In this document: positions 20,615 through 32,769 of the stretch, piece by piece
Numbering within the stretch: the stretch's first letter is position 1
Layout: the number at the start of each line of letters is the position of its first letter
Assembly (NCBI RefSeq): GCF_040869045.1
Contig: NC_090319.1
Coordinates: forward strand, 396,858,851-396,922,850
DNA length: 64,000 bases
Reading direction: 5' to 3'
Source of the DNA: Eurosta solidaginis
Taxonomy: Eukaryota > Arthropoda > Insecta > Diptera > Tephritidae
Notes under the pieces: model-generated
What the model was told of the DNA's origin: nothing
Seen by the model: only the letters and a program-made list of their open reading frames with translations
Databases searched by the model: none
Made by a program: the position numbers and the translations under genes

Positions 20615-21205
20615 ATGGATGTAACACCAACTCCAAGGCCAAGAACGTCGATACGCTCTCAAGTGGTGGTGGCTAGCAATCACGCCGAGCGCCAAAACAA
20701 CAACTCCAACAATAACTTCATGCAATGCCGCGTATGCGCTCGCCATCATGCGCTACGTACTTGCCCACTCTTTCGGGGCATGCAGCCGTCGCAGCGGTAC
20801 CTCCTGGCACGAGCCCATGGGTATTGTACCAATTGTCTGGCGCTATCACACGCGACGAGTGAGTGCACGTCGCCCATTATGTGCCGAATTTGTGCACTGC
20901 CACACCACACCATGCTCCACCGGGCCCCACCACCACCACCACCATCGAGCCACGCCGCACCAACACCTCAAGTGCCTCCCACCCCGGCACCACGCTCTAA
21001 CTCTCGTCGCCGCCGCCAACGCCCACAACAACAAGCCGTCAACAGTCGTTACAATCCAACCACAGTCACGATCCCAAAAGCACGGACCGTTCGGTGCTCA
21101 GCAGCAGGCCTTCAGACGGCTTCACACCGAGGCAAGGTGGCAAATATTCTCATGAATGAGGCAATCAGAGCTCTGGAGCAGCTCAAAGTGACCTTAGCCG
21201 GCTAA
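20615..21205 (+). CDS. Zinc-knuckle protein encoded downstream of pol
   Basis: A 196-residue ORF between pol and the 3' LTR. Residues of about 36-105 form three zinc-binding clusters: CRVC…H…C, CTNC…H…C and CRIC…H…H. This layout is the triple knuckle seen at the Gag C-terminus of BEL/Pao elements. A poly-proline stretch, an Arg-rich basic segment (NSRRRRQRPQQQ) and a short C-terminal helix-like tail follow. It has no membrane segments, so it is not an envelope protein. It keeps the third cluster that Gag of the same element lacks. A role in nucleic-acid binding is inferred. It could also be a captured gag fragment. Confidence 0.7.
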   Translation: MDVTPTPRPRTSIRSQVVVASNHAERQNNNSNNNFMQCRVCARHHALRTCPLFRGMQPSQRYLLARAHGYCTNCLALSHATSECTSPIMCRICALPHHTMLHRAPPPPPPSSHAAPTPQVPPTPAPRSNSRRRRQRPQQQAVNSRYNPTTVTIPKARTVRCSAAGLQTASHRGKVANILMNEAIRALEQLKVTLAG

Positions 21206-21212
21206 CGCGCCT

Positions 21213-21225
21213 AGGCGGGGCAGGA
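21213..21225 (+). other. Purine-rich tract at the 3' LTR border
   Basis: AGGCGGGGCAGGA lies immediately before TGTTC of the LTR, the expected place for the plus-strand primer. Confidence 0.5.
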
Positions 21226-21809
21226 TGTTCAAGCGAGCGATTAGCGCACGCACCGTGAATTGATTTCACCTATTGAATTTCCCTTTATGCATTGAATTTG
21301 TAGTTTTTAGATGACTCCCTCATGGGAACACACCCAAAACCTCCGCTACGTAGTTGGCAACGCGTGCGCTACTCGCTCGCCTGAACGAGCAAAGCTGTCA
21401 ATCATGTTGACATTTTTTACATATATTCCTTTTGTCTTTTGACATACTACATAAATTGAAAATTTTTTCGACCTCTTTGCTATCGGCTGTGCCTTTTATC
21501 GTTGGAAACCCTTTTTTATAACGAAAGTAGAAAAAATATCTTTTAATAAAACATTTAAGAAGTGCGTGAATTAGTAAACCTGTGCAACTCTTTTATTTAA
21601 CCTCTTTTGGCATATATAAGCCCATGCCCGGCAAATCGAAGTGAAGTTCAATCCACTTCCGTTTCACCCAAAGCGTCACCCAGTGGCTATAATTTGTAGT
21701 GACCACCAAAGGGTCCATTCGCCACCGTCATCGCTCTCAACATCACCACCGTCGCCGCTAGCCGTATCAGATCCTGCATCCCCCAGAACTGCCGCAACGG
21801 AGCTGTACA
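21226..21809 (+). repeat. BEL/Pao 3' LTR
   Basis: A 584-bp segment starting TGTTC and ending GTACA (TG…CA ends). It has AATAAA at 21,545 and a TATATAAG box at 21,613-21,620. It ends exactly where the host repeat resumes. No second copy is present in the window to confirm the length. Confidence 0.65.
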
Positions 21810-22135
21810 TATTATGTGTTCCAAATATGAGCCAAATCGGACGACAAATACGATTTTTGTGAATATCTCGATCCTTGCGCCACCTAGCGGCGATTTTTGT
21901 CTTATTATTGCATTATCATCGGTTTCTGAACTATATTCCAGGTTTCAAGCTTGTAGCTTATCGAGAAGTTACTTAAATTTCAATTACAAATTTCGTGCCA
22001 GCCATCCAACCAGCCAACCAGCCAGCCTGTCAAGTAAACCTAAATAAAACCGTTTAAAAGCAGTTAGCCATAACCATACCATAGCCAACCAATTGGTATT
22101 TGGTTTTTCGCCATATCCATAACCTAAAAATATTT
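21810..22135. repeat. Short tandem repeat, right part, and adjoining block
   Basis: Resumes the repeat interrupted at 14,082 and continues as in 9,066-9,385. Confidence 0.65.
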
Positions 22136-23159
22136 GAGTTGGAGAATTAATTAACCTTTTGTAGACTTTATTTATTGTTTTGGATACGTTTTAACTAAGA
22201 GACTTATTTTTTGTAGATATGTTTGTAATTTTTTGCGTTTTCTTCTTTTTTATGAAAATTTCACGATTTTTATGTTAAGGCAACAATAACTGATGCCAAT
22301 TTATATGGATAAGTTAAATATATACTTATTTGGAATATTCGGACCTGAGGTCTTCCCAATAATATAAATTAAAAGTTTATCCGGTACACTTCCATGCTGC
22401 TGAGTAGAGTATCACCCCATATCCGATGCCAGTTCCCATTTCAGGATTTGTCACAAAAACGCCTTATATCAGTATTAGTTTGTTGAGCCCCTTATCTAAG
22501 AATGGTTTTCATTAACACCCTCCTATGTCAAAATCCATTGAACTTATGCTCAGATAGGGAGTTTTTGAAATAAATTTTGAGATAGCGTATTTTTTAATAA
22601 AATTCTGACGTACGACATGCTTCAAACAAATGAAAAAAATTGACAGAATGACCAAACCAACATAACTCTTTATCGATTCTCGACATATGTAGTAGAAAAT
22701 GAATTATTTCCCTCAAAACCTGTTGGCATTTGCAAATTTATTATCACTACCAATATACTACTAAAGTTACTTTTCTACTACAATTTTTGCTGAAGGGGAT
22801 TGAATTATTCGCCGTTTTCCTTACTTCGTAAAAGCAACCCGTCCAGATTTTAAAATTTGGGAGTGTCAGAGCTCTGTCATCATTGGAGAACAAACCTCTA
22901 GTAATTGAATTATGGTTTTTCCCACTGTTATACTCAAATCAGTGAACAAATAAGACAAGTGTGATATCTTAAGCATAGACGTCAAAATTATAAATAGACA
23001 CGATCACCTGATTTTCAAAGTTCTATAGTTGCTCATCCTGCTTCTCTTTCTATCACCCACTGAAAGGAGCCGGCCGAATGTGCCGCCATATTGAGCATCC
23101 TATCAAAACGCTAAAAAGTTGTCCTGTCAAGCAGTCGGCAGATAAGATATCACACTCGT
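22136..23159. other. AT-rich repeated filler of unit 3
   Basis: Counterpart of 9,386-10,405. No gene is seen. Confidence 0.5.
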
Positions 23160-23790
23160 TTTGTACAAAATGGTGTTAACATTGCTCAATTTTGCAATAA
23201 ATTTCAGTTACACGACAAAAATTTTTTACAAAAAATTGTGTACAAAACAAGTGTGATATTTTATCCTCAAACTAACTGACAGGAGCAATCTTGAATGCTT
23301 TCTTTGTTATACTCAGTTGAGCAGAGCTCACAGAGTATATTAACTTTGATTGGATAACGGTTGGTTGTACAGGTATAAAGGAATCGAGATAGATATAGAC
23401 TTCCATATATCAAAATCATAAGGATCGAAAAAAATGTGATTGAGCCATGTCCATCCGTCCGTCCGTCCGTTTTGTACAAAATGGTGTTAACATTGCTCAA
23501 TTTTGCAATAAATTTCATTACACGACAAAAATTTTTTACAAAAAATTGTGTACAAATCAAGTGTGATATTTTATCCTCAAACTAACTGACAGGAGCAATC
23601 TTGAATGCTTTCTTTGTTATACTCAGTTGAGCAGAGCTCACAGAGTATATTAACTTTGATTGGATAACGGTTGGTTGTACAGGTATAAAGGAATCGAGAT
23701 AGATATAGACTTCCATATATCAAAATCATTAGGATCGAAAAAAATTTTGATTGAGCCATGTCCGCCCATCCGTTCGTCCGTCCGTCTGTT
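23160..23790. repeat. 313-bp internal tandem duplication, unit 3
   Basis: Same duplication as 10,406-11,031. Confidence 0.65.
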
Positions 23791-24870
23791 AACACGATAA
23801 CTTGAGTAAATTTTGAGGCATCTTGATGAAATTTGGTATGTAGGTTCCTGAGCACTCATCTCAGATCGCTATTTAAAATGAGCAATATCGGACTATAACC
23901 ACGCCCACTTTTTCGATATCGAAAACCGAAAAAATGCGATAATTCATTACCAAAGACGGATAAAGCGATGAAACTTGGTAGGTGAGTTGAACTTATGATG
24001 CAGAATAGAAAATTAGTAAAAATGTTTGACAATTGGCGTGGCACCGCCCACTTTTAAAAGAAGGTACTTTAAAACTTTTGCAAGCTGTAATTTGGCAGTC
24101 GTTGAAGATATCATGATGAAATTTGGCAGGAACGTTACTCCTATTACTATATGTAAAGTCAAATTTTAACAAAAAATTTAATATCTTTACAGTATATAAG
24201 TAAATTATGTCAGAATTCAACTCCAGTAATGATATGGTGCAACAAAATGCAAAAATAAAAGAAAATTTCAAAATGGGCGTGGCTCCGCCCTTTTTCATTT
24301 AATTTGTCTAGGATACTTTTAATGCCATAAGTCGAACAAAAACTTACCAATCCTTGTGAAATTTGGTAGAGGCTTAGATTCTGGGACGATAACTTATTTC
24401 TGTGAAAAAGGGCGAAATCGGTTGAAGCCACACCCAGTTTTTATACACAGTCGACCGTCTGTCCTTCCGCTCGGCCGTTAACACGATAACTTGAGCAAAA
24501 ATCGATATATCTTTACTAAACTCAGTTCACGTACATACCCGAACTCACTTTATATTGGTATAAAAAATGGCCGAAATCCTACTATGACCACGCCCACTTT
24601 TTCGATATCGAAAATTACCAAAAACGAAAAATATCCCATAATTCTATACCAAATACTAAAAAAGGGATGAAACATGGTATTTGGATTGGTTTATTGACGC
24701 AAAATATAACTTTAGAATAAAACTTTGTAAAATGGGTGTGACGCCATTTAAGTAGAATGAAATGAAAAAGTTCTGCAGGGCGAAATAAAAAACCCTTGAA
24801 ATATTGGCAGGAATACTGTTCTTGGTATTATATATATAAATATTTTAGCGGTATCCAACAGATGATGTTC
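23791..24870. other. Dispersed repeat running out of unit 3
   Basis: Two related stretches, each with CGTTAACACGATAACTTGAG and ACGCCCACTTTTTCGATATCG (about 23,789 and 24,477), show a further internal duplication. No coding sequence is seen. Confidence 0.5.
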
Positions 24871-26585
24871 TGGGTCACCCTGGTCCACATTTTGGTCGAT
24901 ATCTGGAAAACGCCTTCACCTATACAACTACCACCACTCCCTTTAAAAAGCCTCATTAATACCTTTAATTTGATACCCATATCGTACAAACACATTATAG
25001 AGTCACCCCTGGTTCACCTTTGTGGCGATATCTCGAAAAGGCGACCACCTATAGAACTAAGGCCCACTCCATTTTACAAAGACTCATTAACACCTTTCAT
25101 TTGATACCCATATCGTACAAACAAAGTCTAGATACACCTCTGGTCCACCTTTATGGCAATATCTCGAAAAGGCGTCCACCTATAGAACTAAGGCCCACTT
25201 CCTTTTAAAATGCTTATTAACCCATTTCATTTGATACCCATATCGTACAAACAAATTCTAGGGTCACCCCTGGTCCACCTTTATGGCGATATCTCGAAAC
25301 GGCGTCCACCTATGGAACTAAGGATTACTCCCTTTTAAAATGCTCATTAAAACATTGCATTTGATACCCATATCGTACAAACAAATTCTAGAGTCACCCC
25401 TGGCCCACCTTTATGCCAATATCTCGAAAAAACGACCACCTATACAACTACCACCACTCCCTTTTAAAACCATCATTAATATCTTTAATTTGATACCCAT
25501 ATCGTACAAACACATTCTAGAGTCACCCCTGGTCCACCTTTATGGCGATATCTCGAAAAGGCGTCCACCTATAGAACTAAGTCCCACGCCCTTTTAAAAT
25601 ACTTATTAACACCTTTCGTTTGATACCCATATTGTACAAATATATTCTAGAGTCACCCCTGGTCCACCTTTATGGCGATATCTCGAAAAGGCGTCCACCT
25701 ATAAAACTAAGGCCCACTCCCTTTTAAAATACTCATTAACACCTTTCGTTTGATACCCATATTATACAAACGCATTCTAGAGTCACCCCTGGTCCACCTT
25801 TATGGCGATATCTCGAAACGGCGTCCACCTATGGAACTAAGGATTACTCCCTTTTAAAATACTCATTAACACATTTCATTTGATACCCATATCGTACAAA
25901 CAAATTCTAGAGTCACCCCTGGTCCACCTTTATGCCAATATCTCGAAAAAGCGACCACCTATACAACTACCACCACTCCCTTTTAAAAACCTCATTAATA
26001 CCTTTAATTTGATACCCATATCGTAAAAACACATTCTAGAGTCACCCTGGTCCACTTTTATGGCGATATCTTGGAAAGGCGTCCACCTATAGAACTAAAC
26101 CCCACGCCCTTTTGAAAAACTCATTAACACCTTTCGTTTGACACCCATATTGTACAAGCGCATTCTAGAGTCACCCCTGGTCCACCTTTATGGCGATATC
26201 TCGAAAAGGCGGCCACCTATAGAACTAAGGCCCACTCCCTTTTAAAATGTTCATTAAACCCTTTCATTTGATACCCATATCTTACAAACAAATTCTAGGG
26301 TCACCCCTGGTCCACCTTTATGGCGATATCTCGAAACGGCGTCCATCTATGGAACTAAGGATCACTCCCTTTTAAAATACTCATTAACACCTTTCATTTG
26401 ATACCCATATCGTACAAACAAGTTCTAGAGTCAACCCTGATCCACCTTTATGGCGATATCCCTAAATGGCGTCCACCTATAGAACTATGGCCCACTTCCT
26501 CATAAAATATTCTTTAATACCTTTCATTTGATACACATGTCATGCAAACACATTCCAGGGTTACCCTCGGTTCCCTATGTTGTCA
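24871..26585. repeat. Minisatellite, about 130-bp period, about 13 copies
   Basis: Units share CACCCCTGGTCCACCTTTATG, GCGATATCTCGAAAAGGCG and TTTGATACCCATATCGTAC, spaced close to 130 bp (for example 25,531, 25,661, 25,791). Copies differ from each other by roughly 5-15 percent. Short open frames through it only reflect the repetition. Confidence 0.85.
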
Positions 26586-27230
26586 CCATAGCTCTCAACT
26601 GAGTATGTAATGTTCGGTTACACCCGAACTTAACCTTCCTTGCTTGTTTTTTTTTTGTTTTCAGGATGTTCAGAATGGAGGCGCATACGGCCGGCTATCT
26701 TCAGCGGGTGATAGAAAGGGACGTAGGATGAGACTACCTTAGGCTATCACATTCAGCCCTATTCTAAACAAAAAATCCTTTCGATATTTTTCCCTTCTCC
26801 CATTCCTCGCAAGGCGAATTCATTACAGGTGGTGTTATCCCATCAGCTGATTGCTTCTTCTTGATAATTTTCCATACAACGCCTTGTACTGCAACATGTC
26901 AGTTAATCGAAATCAATGACAATTTTCTTTTGACTTGACATTCTTCTGTACGGCGAATGGGTTGAATTCGCTTTGCCACCACCTAGTATTGATTCGCCTT
27001 GATTCCTCGTATTCTAAATAAAAAATCCTAGAGAGTTTTTTCACTTCACCCTTTCCTCTTATTCTCAACACGGGAAAACCGGTTAAGGGAGAAAATTGAG
27101 TATTATGAATGTGATTGAAAGGGAGATTTCTCTGCCATTTTTAAATAATTATTTCAATTGTTAAATTAAAGGGAACGCACAAGATAGTTCAATTAATTTT
27201 TTTGCGAAAAAACACTTATTTGTACAAATT
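26586..27230. other. End of the dispersed element and MITE-like AT-rich sequence
   Basis: AGCTCTCAACTGAGTAT (26,590-26,606) is inverted relative to ATACTCAGTTGAGCAGAGCT at 23,309, so the two may be ends of one non-coding element of about 3.3 kb. From about 26,750, sequence beginning CAGCCCTATTCTAAACAAAA introduces a MITE-like family that dominates the next 5 kb. Confidence 0.45.
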
Positions 27231-28856
27231 GGTACTAAAATACATTAATATTCCACCATAATACTCTTTCAGCCCAATTCTAAACAAAAGTTCATTGCGA
27301 GTTTTTTCCCTTCTCCCATTCCTCGTATTCTAAATAAAAATTATTTGTGAGTTTTTTCACTTCTCCCTTTCCTCTTAATGAATGTGAGTGAGAGAGAGAT
27401 TTCTTAGGAGTTTTTTCACTTAAATTAAAGGGAATGTATCAAAATAGTTAAAGAAAATTGGTTCTTTTAAGAAAGAACACATATTTGTACAAATTTGTGC
27501 TAAAATGTGTACATTCTACCACAATATTCTTTATTTTTAGTCGAAAAGTATATCATATGCAACGGAAGAGCTCTTGGTATATTTGATGCAGCCATCCAGA
27601 AATTGAGCAAGGATTTTTTTAAGAAGGCTTAAATAGATTTTGGCATATGACGAAAGACGAATTAAACTCTACTTGACCGTATTTTATTTAGAATACGAGG
27701 AATGGGAGAAGGAAAAAACCTCGCACGGAATTTTTGTTTAGAATTGGGCTGCATATGAAAAGCAATACTGTGCATTGTTTATACTTTATTTCTTAATTTC
27801 GAACGAATTCGCAACAATAATGAAGCTTTTCAATTTTTTAAACAAAATAAGAAATGCGCAACGAAATTTCAATTGACAAAACAGCTGACTTCGAAAATTC
27901 GAAATTCCTATTCCCAATTATTGTTCTCCCTAGCAGAAAAGAATTGGAGGAATTTTTCCACGAGAACAAAATTCCGAGGGAATATTTAGAATTGGGCTGT
28001 TTATTAAACGGTTTTATTTAGAGCTCTTAGTAAATTTTATGCAGCCATCCACAAATTGCGCATGGATATTCTAAGAAGGTTTAAAGAGATTTGGCGTATG
28101 ATGAAAGAGCAGTTGTACTTGACATGGCCGCCAGAAAATTGCTTTGCTGAAAGGAAGAAGGCAACTCCAGCAGATTTCTGTTCTTGCGCAGTCTTCTTAC
28201 GCTCCTCTGTTGATGTTGATGTGGCACTAATTCATTACTCATTTCGTCCAATACCATATGAACTGCAATACTGTGCATTGTTTATACTTTCTTTCTTAAT
28301 TTTAAGCAAATTCGCCACAATAATTAAACTTTTTAGTTTCTTAAACAAAAATAAAAAATGCGCAACAAAATGTCATTTGGCAAAACAGCTGACTTCGAAA
28401 ATTCGAAATTCCTTATTCCCAATTATTGTTCTCCCTAGGAGAAAAGAATTGGAGGAATTTTTGCGCGGAAATAAAAAACCCCGGAAACAAAATTCCGAGG
28501 GAATATTTAGAATGGGCTGATAAGAAAAACCCAATTCTAAACAAAAATTCATTGCGAGTTTTTTCCCTTCTCCTCGTATTCTAAATAAAAATTCCTTGTG
28601 AGTTTTTTCACTTCCCCCTTTCCTCCTATTCTGAAAAATGTTCGAAGCGGAAACCGGTTATGGGAGAAAGGTAGGTATTTTGAATGTGAGTGAGAGGAAG
28701 ATTTCTCTGCCATTTCTTTGGAGCTTTTTTTCACTTGTTAAAGGGAATGCATAAAAATAGGTAAAGTAAATTGGTTTTTTTAAGAAAGAACACTTATTTG
28801 TAAAAATGTGTGCTAAAATATGTACATTGTACCACAATATTCTTTATTTTTTAATT
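27231..28856. repeat. 1,626-bp tandem duplication, copy 1
   Basis: Starts GGTACTAAAATACATTAATA and is followed immediately by a second, nearly identical copy. It is made of MITE-like ends (CCAATTCTAAACAAAAA) and the recurrent module with GAAGAGCTCTTRGTA and ATGCAGCCATCC. A 154-residue open frame inside it (28,056-28,520) shows no recognisable domain. Confidence 0.8.
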
Positions 28857-30482
28857 GGTACTAAAATACATTAATATTCCACCATAATACTCTTTCAGCC
28901 CAATTCTAAACAAAAGTTCGTTGCGAGTTTTTTCCCTTCTCCCATTCCTCGTATTCTAAATAAAAATTATTTGTGAGTTTTTTCACTTCTCCCTTTCCTC
29001 TTAATGAATGTGAGTGAGAGAGAGATTTCTTAGGAGTTTTTTCACTTAAATTAAAGGGAATGTATCAAAATAGTTAAAGAAAATTGGTTCTTTTAAGAAA
29101 GAACACATATTTGTACAAATTTGTGCTAAAATATGTACATTCTACCACAATATTCTTTATTTTTAGTCGAAAAGTATATCATATGCAACGGAAGAGCTCT
29201 TGGTATATTTGATGCAGCCATCCAGAAATTGAGCAAGGATTTTTTTAAGAAGGCTTAAATAGATTTTGGCATATGACGAAAGACGAATTAAACTCTACTT
29301 GACCGTATTTTATTTAGAATACGAGGAATGGGAGAAGGAAAAAACCTCGCACGGAATTTTTGTTTAGAATTGGGCTGCATATGAAAAGCAATACTGTGCA
29401 TTGTTTATACTTTATTTCTTAATTTCGAACGAATTCGCAACAATAATGAAGCTTTTCAATTTTTTAAACAAAATAAGAAATGCGCAACGAAATTTCAATT
29501 GACAAAACAGCTGACTTCGAAAATTCGAAATTCCTATTCCCAATTATTGTTCTCCCTAGCAGAAAAGAATTGGAGGAATTTTTCCACGAGAACAAAATTC
29601 CGAGGGAATATTTAGAATTGGGCTGTTTATTAAACGGTTTTATTTAGAGCTCTTAGTAAATTTTATGCAGCCATCCACAAATTGCGCATGGATATTCTAA
29701 GAAGGTTTAAAGAGATTTGGCGTGTGATGAAAGAGCAGTTGTACTTGACATGGCCGCCAGAAAATTGCTTTGCTGAAAGGAAGAAGGCAACTCCAGCAGA
29801 TTTCTGTTCTTGCGCAGTCTTCTTACGCTCCTCTGTTGATGTTGCTGTGGCACTAATTCATTACTCATTTCGTCCAATACCATATGAACTGCAATACTGT
29901 GCATTGTTTATACTTTCTTTCTTAATTTTAAGCAAATTCGCCACAATAATTAAACTTTTTAGTTTCTTAAACAAAAATAAAAAATGCGCAACAAAATGTC
30001 ATTTGGCAAAACAGCTGACTTCGAAAATTCCAAATTCCTTATTCCCAATTATTGTTCTCCCTAGGAGAAAAGAATTGGAGAAATTTTTGCGCGGAAATAA
30101 AAAACCACGAAAACAAAATTCTGAGATAATATTTAGAATGGGCTGATAAGAAAAACCCAATTCTAAACAAAAATTCATTGCGAGTTTTTTCCCTTCTCCT
30201 CGTATTCTAAATAAAAATTCCTTGTGAGTTTTTTCACTTCCCCCTTTCCTCCTATTCTGAAAAATGTTCGAAGCGGAAACCGGTTATGGGAGAAAAGTAG
30301 GTATTTTGAATGTGAGTGAGAGGAAGATTTCTCTGCCATTTCTTTGGAGCTTTTTTTTCACTTGTTAAAGGGAATGCATAAAAATAGTTAAAGTAAATTG
30401 GTTTTTTTAAGAAAGAACACTTATTTGTAAAAATGTGTGCTAAAATATGTACATTCTACCACAATATTCTTTATTTTTAGTC
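28857..30482. repeat. 1,626-bp tandem duplication, copy 2
   Basis: Direct repeat of 27,231-28,856 with scattered substitutions. The open frame at 29,682-30,146 mirrors the one in copy 1. Confidence 0.8.
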
Positions 30483-31448
30483 AAAAATTATATCATATGC
30501 AACGGAAGAGCTCTTGGTATATTTGATGCAGCCATGCAGAAATTGAGCAAGGATTTTTTTAAGAAGGCTTAAATAGATTTTGACATATGACGAAAGACGA
30601 ATTCAACTCGATGGGGCCGGCAGAAAATTCCTTTGCTGAATGGAAGCAGGCAATTCCAGCGGATTTGTGTTATCCCGCCGTTTCTTCTTCTTATGCTACG
30701 CTGTTGATGTTGCTGTGGCACCAACTCATTACTCATTTCAGTTAATATCATATGAAATCCAATACTATGCATTGTTTATACTTTATTTCTTAATTTCAAA
30801 CAAATTCGCAACAATAATTAAACTTTTCAATTTTTTAATCAAAATAAGAAATGCGCAATGAAATTTCAATTGACAAAACAGCTAACTTCGAAAATTCGAA
30901 ATTTCAATTACCCAATTATATTGTTGTCCCTAGGAGAAAAGAATTGGAGGAATTTTTCCGAGGGAATAAAAAGATCCGCGAGAACAAAATTCCGAGGGAA
31001 TATTTAGAATTGGCTGATTATAAAAACCAAATTCTAAACAAAAAGTCCTTGCGAGTTTTCCCTTCTCCCATTCCTCGTATTCTAAATAAAAAATCCTTGG
31101 GAGTATTTTCACTTCTCCCTCTTTTATTCTTAATTATGTCCGAAAAAAGTGAAAACCGGTTATGGGAGAAAAGTATGTATTGAATGTTAGTGAGAGGGAG
31201 ATTTCTCTGCAATTTCTTAGGAGTTTTTTCACTTGTTAAATTAAAGGGAATACAGCAAAATAGGTAAAGTAAATTGGTTCTATTGAGAAAGAACACATAT
31301 TTGTACAAATGTGTGCTAAAATATGTACATCCTACCACAATATTCTTTATTTTTAGTCGAAAATTATATCATATGCAACGGAAGAGCTCTTGGTATATTT
31401 GATGCAGCCATCCAGAAAGTACGCAAGGATTTTTAAGAAGGCTAAATA
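30483..31448. repeat. Further diverged copies of the module
   Basis: The GAAGAGCTCTTGGTATATTTGATGCAGCC motif core recurs near 30,506 and 31,380, with the associated AT-rich body and MITE-like ends. No gene is recognised. Confidence 0.6.
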
Positions 31449-31810
31449 AATAAATAAATAAATGTAAGGCGCCATAACCTCCGAAGAGATTTTAGGCCGA
31501 GCTTCGCTTCCAATTTGCGTCCTGCTACTTTTTAATTTTTCCTACAAATTGGCGGGACGGGACCTACTTGTTTTATGCCGACTCCGAACGGCATCTGCGA
31601 GGCAGATGAGTTTTCACTGAGAGCTTTTCATGGCAGAAATACACTCGGAGTGCTTGCCAAACACTGCCGAGGGGCGACCCCGCTTAGAAAAAATTGTCTT
31701 CTAATTGAAAAACCTTATTTCTAAAATTTTGATGTTGCTTTGCCCGGGGTGTGAACCCAGGGCATTCGGCGTGGTAGGCGGAGCACGCTATCATCACACC
31801 ACGGTGGCCT
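31449..31810 (-). mobile_element. tRNA-derived SINE
   Basis: On the minus strand the head (31,810 side) has an A-box-like TGGTGTGATGATAGC and a B-box-like GGGTTCACACCC, followed by a body and an (ATTT)n tail at the left end. An 11-bp duplication AAGGCTAAATA flanks it (31,438-31,448 and 31,811-31,821). Fragments of the same family lie at 36,958-37,016 and 44,998-45,227. Confidence 0.8.
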
Positions 31811-32264
31811 AAGGCTAAATAGATTTTGTTATATAACGACAAACGAATTCAACTCGACTTGGCCGCCAGAAAATTGCTTTGCTGAATGGAAACAAGCAAC
31901 TCCAGCGAATTTCTGTGTTCCCGCCGTCTTCTTCTTCTTCTTATGCTCCTCTGTTGACGTTTGCTGCGGCACCAATTCATAAATGATTTTAGTGAATATC
32001 ATATGAAATGCAATACTAAACATTGTTTATACTTTATTAATTAATTTCAAACGAATTCGCAACAATAATTAAGGTTTTTAATTTTTTAAACAAAATAAGA
32101 AATGCGTAACGCGATTTCAATTGACAAAACAGCTGAATTCGAAATTCCTATTCCCCAATTATTGCTCTCCCTAGGAGAAAAGGATTGGGGGAATTTTTCC
32201 GCGGAATTAAAAAAATCCGCGAGAACAAAATTCCGAGGGAATATTTGGAATTGGGCTAATTATT
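31811..32264. repeat. Module copy between SINE and Penelope
   Basis: Continues the module interrupted by the SINE and ends …GGAATTGGGCTAATTATT before the Penelope insertion. No gene is seen. Confidence 0.55.
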
Positions 32265-32273
32265 ATGAATGTG

Positions 32274-32403
32274 TTTGCTAGGTTCGAGCTCTTTCGGTCG
32301 ATATGTATAAAGAAAAAATCAAGAGTATTTACTTTTCTCTTTTATGCATTTCGACGCATCCGCGTCATCATCAGGAAGTCTATTTTATTTTCAAACAAAC
32401 AAC
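32274..32403 (-). repeat. Penelope terminal repeat (downstream copy)
   Basis: 130-bp direct repeat of 35,928-36,057 with about a dozen differences. It carries a hammerhead motif. Confidence 0.75.
32339..32378 (-). ncRNA. Hammerhead ribozyme of Penelope, downstream repeat
   Basis: On the minus strand: CTTC, CTGATGA, a GACGC-GGAT-GCGTC stem II hairpin after one unpaired U, GAAA, a minimal stem III (TGCA loop), then UA. The stem I 3' strand reads AAAG instead of GAAG, giving a C·A mismatch next to the cleavage site. This copy is probably weakened. Confidence 0.8.
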
Positions 32404-32769
32404 ATGAAAAATACAAGGAATTATTATTTTCAATAAACATTACAAATTTAATATTAAAAAAATTACTCACAATAATTTAATTAGTTGTACAAACACAATA
32501 ACATCACAGGTTCAGGACAATCGACACATTGTTTTTCCTTATTTTCTATTTTTGTTTTTATCATTTTTTATTAGTGCTGTATAAGCGCTATTTGTATTGT
32601 CAATGTCTTCTTTAAAATTCATGACGTTCGTCATATGTTGTTGGATGCGTAGACTTTCCCGTGTCATCCTCCTTTTGCATCTTCTCCCAACATCTAAAAT
32701 TCTTGCGTTCCCAAAATCAGCTGTATGATCCTAGTCAGTCAGGTGTTGAGAAATCGCGGTATTTGTTTT

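Larger units (their letters stand above)
14083..21809 (+). mobile_element. BEL/Pao LTR retrotransposon, 5' LTR missing
   Basis: A 7,727-bp insertion with gag, a pol in protease-RT-RNase H-integrase order (the BEL/Pao order), an extra 3' ORF, a purine-rich tract and a 3' LTR. Comparison with the uninterrupted unit at about 9,060-9,085 gives both ends and a 4-bp direct repeat TATT on each side. BEL-type elements make target duplications of about 4-6 bp. No copy of the 3' LTR is found at the left end. Two pol frameshifts make this copy defective. Confidence 0.85.
11735..24211. repeat. 5 kb tandem segment, unit 3, interrupted by BEL/Pao
   Basis: Same order of parts as unit 2, split by the 7.7 kb insertion at 14,083-21,809. 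Unlike units 1 and 2, it does not end in the inverted LINE fragment. After about 24,211 the dispersed repeat simply continues, so this is the outer edge of the amplification. Confidence 0.8.

Noticed and set aside
25340..25597. Open frames through the 130-bp minisatellite
   Set aside because: The period is not a multiple of three over long stretches and the peptides have no independent support.
28056..28520. 154-residue open frame, duplicated at 29,682-30,146
   Set aside because: The two frames are copies within a 1,626-bp tandem duplication. The composition is low-complexity, no domain is recognised, and related module copies do not keep the frame.
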